6,506 bases of DNA. It comes from an uncultured Eubacteriales bacterium. Its GTDB lineage: Bacteria > Bacillota_A > Clostridia > Christensenellales > Aristaeellaceae. Position 1 is the first letter of the stretch; every line of letters begins with the position of its first letter. The position numbers and the translations under genes are program-made. The notes beneath the pieces are model-generated. The model worked only from the letters and a program-made list of their open reading frames with translations. It was not told where the DNA came from and did not search any database. Below, piece by piece: positions 1-5,523 of this stretch. The DNA lies in assembly GCA_902795555.1 (NCBI GenBank), contig CADBLV010000341.1:1-6506 (forward strand). The letters are read 5' to 3'.

Positions 1-688
1 AGACCGGATGCAGCACGCTCTCGCTGGAAAGGGCCTGGCGCACGGAATCGAACACCTCTCCCGCGGCTTTCTCCCGGGGAAGGCGGTGGCTGTGAATCAG
101 CTGCTTCGGCTTCTGGGCATAGCGCAAAACGGCCGAGGGATCCGGAAGCGTCCGGAACACCAGCGCGGTATACCAGGCATCGTTCAGCGCGTTGTGAAAG
201 GACATGTGCTCGTCCGGCTCGATGGCCATCATCTCCATCGCGGCCTTCAGGCCCGATCGATCCTTCAGGTTGTGCACATCGCTGAACAGTCGCTGGATGT
301 CGCACAGGGGCGGCAGGGGAATGTCCCCGCATTCGAAAAAAGCAATGTTCTGATACAGAACGCTCACGTCGTCGCATCCCCAGGTCAGCAGCACATAGTC
401 ATCGCCGCACCAGGCGACAAACTGTTCCAGCGCTTCCCGGAAATTCGGGGCGCCGGCCAGCGCTTCCGCGTCCAGACCGGTCATCCGGCGGATGCGGGGA
501 TGAATCCGCAGATAGTGGGTTGGGGCGATGGGGATGGAAATCTGATCCGCGATGTTCAGATCCGGCCCCAGTTTCACCGCGCCGATCTGGATCATTTCAA
601 AAATCAGCCGGTCGCCCACCTTTTTGTATGTGGCGCTTTGATAGGATATCGGCTGATTCCATTCCAGGTCAAGAATGATATACGTCAT
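1..688 (-). CDS. DEDDh-type 3'-5' exonuclease, C-terminus cut by window edge
   Basis: Predicted cytoplasmic exonuclease of the DnaQ/RNase T superfamily, removing nucleotides from 3' ends of DNA or RNA with two metal ions. From the ATG at 688, 229 codons are visible with no stop before the left edge. Exo I is DLEWNQ (D7, E9), Exo II is WGCDD (D107 probably catalytic), and Exo III is HNALNDA (H165, D170), so the full DEDDh set is present. The segment RIHPRIRRMTGL near residue 61 fits the usual stretch between Exo I and Exo II. The start overlaps the stop of the upstream flavoprotein gene as ATGA (685-688), which implies translational coupling; a GGAG lies 8 nt before the ATG. It resembles stand-alone clostridial exonucleases (KapD/sporulation-inhibitor-like) rather than the PolIII epsilon subunit, but substrate cannot be assigned. 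The family call is firm; the exact role is unknown. Confidence 0.9.
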   Translation of the reverse strand, partial: MTYIILDLEWNQPISYQSATYKKVGDRLIFEMIQIGAVKLGPDLNIADQISIPIAPTHYLRIHPRIRRMTGLDAEALAGAPNFREALEQFVAWCGDDYVLLTWGCDDVSVLYQNIAFFECGDIPLPPLCDIQRLFSDVHNLKDRSGLKAAMEMMAIEPDEHMSFHNALNDAWYTALVFRTLPDPSAVLRYAQKPKQLIHSHRLPREKAAGEVFDSVRQALSSESVLHPV

Positions 689-1992
689 GTCGTCCTCTCC
701 GATGAGATATTTGCCGCCCGTGCGGCGGACTGACCGGCTGTCAGGCCGGTGCTCCAGGCGATTTGCAGGTTATATCCACCCGTGTGAGCGTCTACATCGA
801 GCATTTCCCCCGCAAAAAACAGATTGCTGTGCAGCTTTCCGCCCATCGTGCCGGGATCAACCTGCTTCACGGAAACGCCGCCCCGTGTGACCACCGCCTC
901 CGCCAGGGGACGGGGAGCGCTGATCCGGAGAGGAAGCGCCTTCAGCCCGCCGCACAGAGCAGCCCGCTGCGCCACAGAAACCTGATTGCAGGCCGTGGCG
1001 GCGGAAACCCCGCAAATTCCCGAGAAAGCCTCCGCCATCTTTCCCGGCAGGAGCCCGGGAAGCACCGTGCTCAGCTGTTTCCGGTTTCCGGCCAGCAGCT
1101 CCCGCCGAAGCCGGGCGTCCACCTGCTCCGGGGTCATTCCGGGCTTCAGATCCAGCGTCAGCGAAGCCCGGGCCAGGTCCTCCGGCAGATGGCAGCTGGC
1201 TTCCAGCACCAGCGGCCCGGACACACCGAAATGAGTGAAAAGCATTTCGCCCAATTCCTGCCAGACTGTTTTTTTCCCCACCTGAAGCGACAGGGAGACA
1301 TTTTTCAGGCTCAGCCCCTGCAGGGCTCGGGGCCAGGCCTCGGCGGTTTCCAGTCCAACCAGCACCGGTGAAGGGGGAATCACGGTGTATCCCGCTTCTT
1401 CGGCCAGCCGGAATCCGTCTCCGGTGGACCCGGTGGCCGGATAGCTCATTCCGCCCATGGCAAGCACGACGGCATCCGCAGCAAGAAATGAACCGTCTGC
1501 CAGCATCACGCCTTCAACCCGTCTCCCGGGGCGCTGCGGACAGGCGCCGGACGGCGCCGCGGACGGGGGCTGCCCGTCCCGGAAGCGGAGCGAGGAGATC
1601 TCCGTGTTCAGCAGAATCTTCACTCCCGCCCCGCGCAGCAGGGAGGCCAGGGCCCGCGTGACATCGCTGGCCTTTTCCGAAGCCGGGAACACGCGCCGCC
1701 CCCGCTGGACCGTTACGGGACATCCGGCACTTTCCAGCAGGGCCATCATATCCCGGGGTCCGAAACGGGTCAGCGCACTGTAGAGAAACCGGGGATTTCG
1801 GGGAACCTGGGCGAGAAACTCGTCTACGCCGCAGTCGTTGGTCAGGTTGCAGCGCCCTTTCCCGGTGATATAGATCTTTTTCCCCAGCTTTTCGTTATGC
1901 TCGATCAGGGTTACGGAAGCGCCGGCACGGGCAGCCCCGATGGCCGCCATCAGCCCGGCGGCGCCGCCGCCCGCGATGATGACGTCAGGCAT
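685..1992 (-). CDS. NAD(P)/FAD-dependent oxidoreductase, BaiN/HI0933 (YhiN) family
   Basis: A 435-residue flavoprotein of the HI0933/BaiN family. It has an N-terminal Rossmann FAD-binding motif GGGAAGL (8-14). The family hallmark GKGRCNLTN sits at 44-52. A second nucleotide-contact region is AMGGMSYPATGSTGDG (178-193). The motif LFTHFGVSGP spans 251-260, and the C-terminal FAD segment runs from VTRGGV (368-373) through GEMLDVDAHTGGYNLQIA (395-412). All family landmarks are present, so it looks functional. Residues about 139-157 are a Pro/Ala/Gly/Arg-rich stretch between strands and may be a lineage-specific loop. The ATG at 1992 is supported by AGGAGG 7 nt upstream and a promoter behind it. 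The downstream exonuclease overlaps by 4 bp, so the two are one operon. The name BaiN comes from a bile-acid 4,6-reductase assignment in Clostridium scindens. Most homologues lie outside bile-acid operons and have no proven substrate, and nothing here suggests bile-acid metabolism. Confidence 0.92.
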   Translation of the reverse strand: MPDVIIAGGGAAGLMAAIGAARAGASVTLIEHNEKLGKKIYITGKGRCNLTNDCGVDEFLAQVPRNPRFLYSALTRFGPRDMMALLESAGCPVTVQRGRRVFPASEKASDVTRALASLLRGAGVKILLNTEISSLRFRDGQPPSAAPSGACPQRPGRRVEGVMLADGSFLAADAVVLAMGGMSYPATGSTGDGFRLAEEAGYTVIPPSPVLVGLETAEAWPRALQGLSLKNVSLSLQVGKKTVWQELGEMLFTHFGVSGPLVLEASCHLPEDLARASLTLDLKPGMTPEQVDARLRRELLAGNRKQLSTVLPGLLPGKMAEAFSGICGVSAATACNQVSVAQRAALCGGLKALPLRISAPRPLAEAVVTRGGVSVKQVDPGTMGGKLHSNLFFAGEMLDVDAHTGGYNLQIAWSTGLTAGQSAARAANISSERTT

Positions 1993-1999
1993 ATTGGCT

Positions 2000-2005
2000 C
2001 CTCCT
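2000..2005 (-). promoter_or_regulatory. Ribosome binding site of the BaiN-family gene
   Basis: The minus strand reads AGGAGG, 7 nt before the ATG at 1992. It is a full Shine-Dalgarno core and fixes the start of the flavoprotein gene. Confidence 0.85.
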
Positions 2006-2015
2006 ATCGATATAT

Positions 2016-2043
2016 ATTATACAGAAGTTTTTTCATTTGTAAA
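2016..2043 (-). promoter_or_regulatory. Sigma-A-type promoter of the flavoprotein-exonuclease operon
   Basis: On the minus strand, TTTACA (2043-2038, five of six matches to consensus) and a perfect TATAAT (2021-2016) are separated by 16 bp. Transcription would start near 2009, leaving a leader of about 17 nt that is little more than the ribosome binding site. This promoter serves both leftward genes. It is back to back with the regulator's promoter, the two -35 boxes being 16 bp apart. Confidence 0.7.
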
Positions 2044-2059
2044 AGGGAAAATCGCACAT

Positions 2060-2089
2060 CTGGCAAAACCGGCCCGAATGCGGTATAAT
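2060..2089 (+). promoter_or_regulatory. Probable promoter of the AraC-family regulator gene
   Basis: A perfect TATAAT at 2084-2089 is preceded, 18 bp upstream, by CTGGCA (2060-2065), four of six matches to the -35 consensus. The predicted start near 2096 gives a GC-rich leader of about 50 nt that can form a 5-bp stem (CGGGA 2102-2106 with TCCCG 2121-2125). The weaker -35 suggests modest basal expression or help from an activator. Confidence 0.6.
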
Positions 2090-2131
2090 GAGCGAAGGGC
2101 GCGGGAGCGGCTTGCCCCGGTCCCGGCGATG

Positions 2132-2138
2132 AAAGGAG
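2132..2138 (+). promoter_or_regulatory. Ribosome binding site that decides the AraC-family start
   Basis: AAAGGAG lies 8 nt before the ATG at 2147. The same frame is open back to 1940, but those upstream codons would lie before or across the predicted promoter and encode nothing regulator-like. The ATG at 2147 is therefore chosen. Confidence 0.8.
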
Positions 2139-2146
2139 AAAAACAA

Positions 2147-3106
2147 ATGGCGCGTCCGAAGCGAACGATTCTGGAATACCGCAGCTACCATCTTCCGGCG
2201 GAATTTCCGCTTCTGGTGCTGACCGGCGACCGCTGGCATATCAGCCCCGTCCCGGGCGAGCATCTGCATGTGCATAACTGCCTGGAAATCGGCCTGTGTC
2301 ACACGGACGGCGGAACCATGATTTTCGACCGCCAGCAGATCCATTTCGACGCCGGGGATGTGACCTGCGTTGCCCGGAACGTTCCGCATACGACCTGGTC
2401 CGATCCGGATACGGCCAGCCTCTGGAGCTATCTTTTTCTGGATCCGGAAGCCCTGCTGGGCGATACGGCCCTGACGCAGATTCCGGGTCTGCCGGATATC
2501 CTCCGCTTTCTGACGGACTGCCATATCATCCTCAAAGGGGAGGAAGCCGGATGGGCGGCAGCGCTGATCAACCGGATCATCCGGGAGATGGAGGAAGCCG
2601 CCCCGGGATATCAGCGATGCGTCCGGGGGCTTTGCACAGCCCTGCTCACCGTGCTTCTGCGGGCCTACGGTCAGGAGGAAAGCAGTCAAACCTGCGACCC
2701 CTATATGCAAACCCTGGCCCCCGCGTTCAATTACATCCATGAACATTATATGCAGGAGTTTCCCCAGGATATCCTGGCGGAGGTATGCCATCTGAGCCCC
2801 ACTCATTTTCGTCGGCTTTTCCGGGAGCAGACGGGAACATCTCCCCTGGATTTTCTGCATCAGACCCGGGTGCTGAAAAGCTGTGTCCTCCTGCGCTCCT
2901 CCGCTCATTCCATCACGACGGTGGCGGGAATGGTGGGATATAATTCTGTCACCAGTTATAATCGTCATTTCAGCAGAGCCATGGGCTGCAGCCCCATCGC
3001 CTGGCGGAAGGCGGCGGGAAGCCAGGCGCGGCCGTCCCTCCTGACCTTCACCGGCTGGACGGAGGCGGAGGTTATCGACCCGCGGGAGGAAGAGGAAGAA
3101 ACCTGA
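2147..3106 (+). CDS. AraC-family transcriptional regulator with N-terminal cupin sensor
   Basis: A 319-residue cytoplasmic DNA-binding regulator. The N-terminal half (about 20-100) is an AraC-type cupin: HLHVHNCLEIG (39-49) supplies H41, H43 and E47, and a later VPHTTW has H81. This domain normally binds a sugar or other small ligand. A helical linker follows (about 110-175). The C-terminal AraC DNA-binding domain has two helix-turn-helix units. HTH1 covers about 207-229 (DILAEVCHLSPTHFRRLFRE) and HTH2 about 255-279 (SITTVAGMVGYNSVTSYNRH, then FSRAMGCSPIAW, the family signature). About 30 residues follow, ending in an acidic EEEEET tail that overlaps the 3' end of the convergent phosphorylase gene by 35 bp. 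The gene diverges from the flavoprotein operon but sits beside a glycoside phosphorylase, which is the more typical target for this class. The target and effector are inferred, not shown. Confidence 0.93.
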   Translation: MARPKRTILEYRSYHLPAEFPLLVLTGDRWHISPVPGEHLHVHNCLEIGLCHTDGGTMIFDRQQIHFDAGDVTCVARNVPHTTWSDPDTASLWSYLFLDPEALLGDTALTQIPGLPDILRFLTDCHIILKGEEAGWAAALINRIIREMEEAAPGYQRCVRGLCTALLTVLLRAYGQEESSQTCDPYMQTLAPAFNYIHEHYMQEFPQDILAEVCHLSPTHFRRLFREQTGTSPLDFLHQTRVLKSCVLLRSSAHSITTVAGMVGYNSVTSYNRHFSRAMGCSPIAWRKAAGSQARPSLLTFTGWTEAEVIDPREEEEET

Positions 3107-5234
3107 GTTCAAACGGTTTGAGCGTCACCGTTTCCGTGCCCGCCGGATATCGTGCGGACACCCGAAGCTCCGTTTCTCCGTTGTTGATTAACGCCAGCGT
3201 ACGGCTGGACGGGAACCAGGCGCATTCCGCCATGGGATGATCACAGATACCGGCCAACGCGCCGTCCCTCCCGGTGAGGCACAGCAGCATGTCCAGCAGC
3301 ATCCGGGCCGCGGCGGGGCTGTATGCAAATCCGCCCCAGTAGGCCGCTTTCCCTTTTCCGAAGGCATGCATGGTCATCAGGGGCGTTTCGCCATCCGCCA
3401 GATACACCTCCGTATCCGGATCGATGAGCCGGATGCCGTCCGTTTTCCGACAGGCACCTTCCGCCACGGGGAAAGGCGCTTTTTTCGTTTCAAAGGGCCA
3501 GGGCATATGGCAGGCATATTCGCCGCGGTTCTGATCCACGCCGAAAACCGGCGCCAGGGCGAATCGGGTGTCCAGCCCTTCAGTCGCGGAAGGTTCCTGC
3601 ACGCCCAGCAGGCTGCCGCCCTCATAGACAAACCGGGTGATTTCTGCCGTAACGTCCGGATTGTTCCAGGCATCCCCGCCGCTCCAGGCGTCTCCCGCCT
3701 CCCCGGCGCAGAGCAGCACGTCCGCATCCCGCAGCGCCCCGGAAAGGACATCTTCAAAGCTGATAAACCGAACCTTTACGGGCAGGCCGGACAGCGCCTC
3801 GTTCAGATGAATCAGCACGTGGCCGTCCGTCTCGTGAAAATGGCCCGAGAGCGTCCAAGATCGAAGCGCTCCCCATACGTGCAGCACCGCAACCTTTACG
3901 GGAAGCTCCGCTGGAGCGCCTTCCGCGTGCAGGGCTTTGATCCGGCGGAAAGCCACGGCCATCTCTTCTACGGCATCATTAAATGCTTCCTGTCCAATCG
4001 TCAGATGCAGATAGCCGCCCAGGCCGATCCGGTCCACGGACTCCCGCAGCAGCGCCCGGCGCACGTGCAGCCAGTAGGCCAGCGCGTCCTTTTCCGGATG
4101 TCCCCCTTCGGAGAAGGTGGGCAGTCCGCCGAGGCCTACGGGAAACAGATAGGGATGGAAGCGAATTTCGTGAACCGGAACCTGTGCCCCTGCGCACAGA
4201 CGGCATTCAAATCCGGAAAACACGCATTTGATCAGCCCGTCAAATCCGATGCCGGGGAAGTACGGCCCCCACGGCTCCATCCCGACCCAGCTGTCGTCAT
4301 AGAAAACATATGCCTCTTTTCCGTAGGCATGAATGATGTCGACCAGTTCCTTCGCTTTTTCCGCCACGAAGCGCTGGATGAAATCCATCCAGGGCTGCTT
4401 GTTCGGCGTCGGAGGCCGGTGGGTGGCCTGCAGCTTTCCCCGGTTGATGAAGTCCTCGGCGGTGAGATGGATGCCGGTTTCCGCCTCAAAAGCGTTTAAA
4501 GCCGCGGGGCTCACCGTAAAGTCATAGCTGGCCCAGTCCACAAATCGGGTGGGCCGCCGGGGATCATCGCCGAAAATCCAGACAAAATTATAAAACAGGG
4601 ACGTCAGCCGAACGACGTTTGTCGCCGGGTTTTCTTCGCACCAGCGCCGCAGCCACCCTGTCAGATACGTCCATGCCAGGGGGTGACGGGGATCCAGCTG
4701 CCTGAGGTGCGCCGAGGTCCAGTGGTTCGTGGTGTGGTTGTACATGTTGATCTCTTCCCAGATCCGCCAGCAAAGGAAGGAAACTGTGTATCGGTGCCAC
4801 GGCACACATCCGGAGATCCGGACCCGCGTCCCGTCCCAGTTCCATTGGGCGCGGGGGATCCGGATGCCGGCTGTCCGGTCCCAGACCTCCCAGAACGCCA
4901 GGGCCTCCGGGGTGTCGTTGATCTGAAACTGTTCTTTGAAATATCCCTCCAGCGGTTCGATTTCTGCCTCTTCATCGGTGGCCAGATGCGCCTCGGAGGA
5001 AAGAAAAACCTGCTGCTGGGTTTCCGGATGGGCCTCGGCGAAGGCGTTGTGCTCCCGGATGATACAGATGGTGGAATAAATCCGGTATCCGGCGGAGGTG
5101 ATCTCCGGGCTCAGCTTTGTTCCGTCGGAATCCCGAATGACGTCTGCGCCCCATTTTTCCGCCATTTTCAGAGTCAGTGCCTCATATCCGGATTCTCCGG
5201 GCAGTGTAAATCCCCCGTGATGAAAATCATTCAT
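3072..5234 (-). CDS. GH112 phosphorylase (1,3-beta-galactosyl-N-acetylhexosamine / galactosyl-rhamnose phosphorylase family)
   Basis: A 720-residue cytoplasmic enzyme matching the usual GH112 length. The family cleaves a beta-galactosyl disaccharide (lacto-N-biose, galacto-N-biose or Gal-beta-1,4-rhamnose) with phosphate, yielding galactose 1-phosphate and the free acceptor. Compared from memory with Bifidobacterium longum LnpA, it keeps ADVIRDSDGT (R34, aligned to R32), MYNH (N166), NVVRLTSLFYNF (R209, aligned to R210), the general acid in YDDSW (D314, aligned to D313), RFHPYLFP and VRRALLR...RIGLGGYL. The order is a TIM-barrel catalytic domain (about 1-440), a Rossmann-like middle domain (about 445-660, with VKVRFISFEDVL) and a short C-terminal beta domain. 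The ATG at 5234 has AAGGAG 9 nt upstream; the frame is open to 5582 but those codons are not family-like. There is no signal peptide. Near the acceptor site, E161-I162 replaces Pro-Val, so the substrate is uncertain (lnpA/gnpA-like or galactosyl-rhamnose type). The gene lies divergent from a solute-binding-protein gene and convergent with an AraC regulator. Confidence 0.93.
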   Translation of the reverse strand: MNDFHHGGFTLPGESGYEALTLKMAEKWGADVIRDSDGTKLSPEITSAGYRIYSTICIIREHNAFAEAHPETQQQVFLSSEAHLATDEEAEIEPLEGYFKEQFQINDTPEALAFWEVWDRTAGIRIPRAQWNWDGTRVRISGCVPWHRYTVSFLCWRIWEEINMYNHTTNHWTSAHLRQLDPRHPLAWTYLTGWLRRWCEENPATNVVRLTSLFYNFVWIFGDDPRRPTRFVDWASYDFTVSPAALNAFEAETGIHLTAEDFINRGKLQATHRPPTPNKQPWMDFIQRFVAEKAKELVDIIHAYGKEAYVFYDDSWVGMEPWGPYFPGIGFDGLIKCVFSGFECRLCAGAQVPVHEIRFHPYLFPVGLGGLPTFSEGGHPEKDALAYWLHVRRALLRESVDRIGLGGYLHLTIGQEAFNDAVEEMAVAFRRIKALHAEGAPAELPVKVAVLHVWGALRSWTLSGHFHETDGHVLIHLNEALSGLPVKVRFISFEDVLSGALRDADVLLCAGEAGDAWSGGDAWNNPDVTAEITRFVYEGGSLLGVQEPSATEGLDTRFALAPVFGVDQNRGEYACHMPWPFETKKAPFPVAEGACRKTDGIRLIDPDTEVYLADGETPLMTMHAFGKGKAAYWGGFAYSPAAARMLLDMLLCLTGRDGALAGICDHPMAECAWFPSSRTLALINNGETELRVSARYPAGTETVTLKPFELRFLPLPPAGR
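3111..3133. repeat. Inverted repeat just after the AraC-family stop codon
   Basis: AAACGGT (3111-3117) and ACCGTTT (3127-3133) can form a 7-bp stem with a 9-nt loop, beginning 5 nt after the regulator's stop. An overlapping near-palindrome, TCAAAC-G-GTTTGA, lies at 3109-3121. On the plus strand there is no real T-run afterwards (only TTTCC), so it is a weak terminator candidate at best. It also lies inside the phosphorylase coding sequence and may be chance. Confidence 0.25.
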
Positions 5235-5243
5235 GGATGCGTT

Positions 5244-5249
5244 CTCCTT
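5244..5249 (-). promoter_or_regulatory. Ribosome binding site of the GH112 gene
   Basis: The minus strand reads AAGGAG, 9 nt before the ATG at 5234. It selects this start over the open extension to 5582, giving a protein of standard GH112 length whose N-terminus (GGFTLPGE) resembles the family. Confidence 0.85.
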
Positions 5250-5286
5250 CCGACATTTCGCTTGCGCATTTCCGATCGGCCGCCCC

Positions 5287-5300
5287 GCTTCGCACGAAGC
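5287..5300. repeat. 14-bp palindrome upstream of the GH112 gene
   Basis: GCTTCG-CA-CGAAGC is a perfect 6-bp inverted repeat with a 2-bp centre, 53-66 bp before the phosphorylase start. It could be a dimeric repressor operator. In the minus-strand mRNA it could be a small leader hairpin (5-bp stem with a GTGC loop). A T-run at 5310-5315 on the plus strand is too far away to make it a convincing terminator. Function is inferred. Confidence 0.45.
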
Positions 5301-5325
5301 CCGGTTCCGTTTTTTCACTATTATC

Positions 5326-5334
5326 AGAATATCA
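5326..5334 (-). promoter_or_regulatory. Candidate extended -10 element of the GH112 promoter
   Basis: The minus strand reads TGATATTCT, an extended -10 (TGn plus a hexamer with four of six matches). A nearby alternative is GATAAT at 5325-5320 (five of six). Neither has a recognisable -35 at 16-18 bp, as expected if this promoter needs an activator. The leader would be roughly 85 nt. This is tentative. Confidence 0.3.
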
Positions 5335-5341
5335 GAAACGC

Positions 5342-5373
5342 GGGATTCTTTCCCCGCAATCCGGTAGAATCCC
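5342..5373. repeat. 8-bp perfect inverted repeat in the divergent control region
   Basis: GGGATTCT (5342-5349) and AGAATCCC (5366-5373) are perfect inverted copies, with centres 24 bp apart (just over two helical turns). The left arm lies where the -35 of the candidate GH112 promoter would fall. Within it, GCGGG (5340-5344) can also pair with CCCGC (5353-5357). It is a plausible site for the local AraC regulator or another dimeric factor, though AraC proteins more often use direct repeats. Confidence 0.4.
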
Positions 5374-5433
5374 TGTGCAGATTTGACCATAATCGCCTGC
5401 AGTGCACATTCCTGCATTTCTTCTGTATAAATC

Positions 5434-5463
5434 TTGACATTTCCGCGGCTGACCCCGTATAAT
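5434..5463 (+). promoter_or_regulatory. Strong sigma-A-type promoter of the DUF3798 gene
   Basis: TTGACA (5434-5439) and TATAAT (5458-5463) are both perfect consensus hexamers, separated by 18 bp. Transcription would start near 5470, giving a leader of about 54 nt. A weaker second promoter may sit just upstream: TGCACA at 5403-5408, 17 bp, then TATAAA at 5426-5431. The quality of the main promoter suggests high expression, as is usual for solute-binding proteins. Confidence 0.85.
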
Positions 5464-5476
5464 ACCCTATCATATT

Positions 5477-5496
5477 TCCCCGCCCCTAAGCGGGGA
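5477..5496 (+). other. GC-rich stem-loop in the DUF3798 mRNA leader
   Basis: TCCCCGC (5477-5483) pairs with GCGGGGA (5490-5496) around a 6-nt loop, CCCTAA. It starts about 7 nt after the predicted transcription start and ends 10 nt before the ribosome binding site. It lacks a T-run, so it is unlikely to be an attenuator. A 5' stabilising hairpin or a protein-binding site is more likely. Confidence 0.45.
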
Positions 5497-5506
5497 CAGA
5501 ACCAAG

Positions 5507-5513
5507 AAGGAGG
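5507..5513 (+). promoter_or_regulatory. Ribosome binding site of the DUF3798 gene
   Basis: AAGGAGG lies 10 nt before the ATG at 5524, a complete Shine-Dalgarno sequence. It sets a start that opens directly onto a typical signal peptide (MKKLVSLLLAL). Confidence 0.85.
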
Positions 5514-5523
5514 ACATATCCCC

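Noticed and set aside
8..733. 241-codon plus-strand open frame over the exonuclease
   Set aside because: The minus strand encodes the full DEDDh motif set; this frame is its shadow.
685..1992. A bile-acid dehydroxylation role for the BaiN-like protein
   Set aside because: No other bai-type gene is nearby, the family is widespread in bacteria without bile-acid metabolism, and the neighbour is an exonuclease.
1940..2146. 69-codon upstream extension of the AraC-family frame
   Set aside because: It would place the start inside the flavoprotein gene and before the TATAAT at 2084. The ATG at 2147 has a good ribosome binding site.
2033..3112. 359-codon minus-strand open frame opposite the AraC-family gene
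   Set aside because: It is antisense to a gene with two intact helix-turn-helix units, and its product has no recognisable motifs.
3237..4499. 420-codon open frame on the plus strand opposite the GH112 gene
   Set aside because: It lies wholly antisense to a gene with clear family motifs, its translation shows no recognisable domain, and I see no convincing ribosome binding site. Long antisense frames are common in GC-rich coding DNA.
5287..5315. Rho-independent terminator formed by the palindrome and the T-run
   Set aside because: The T-run begins about 10 nt after the stem rather than directly after it, and no plus-strand gene ends here.
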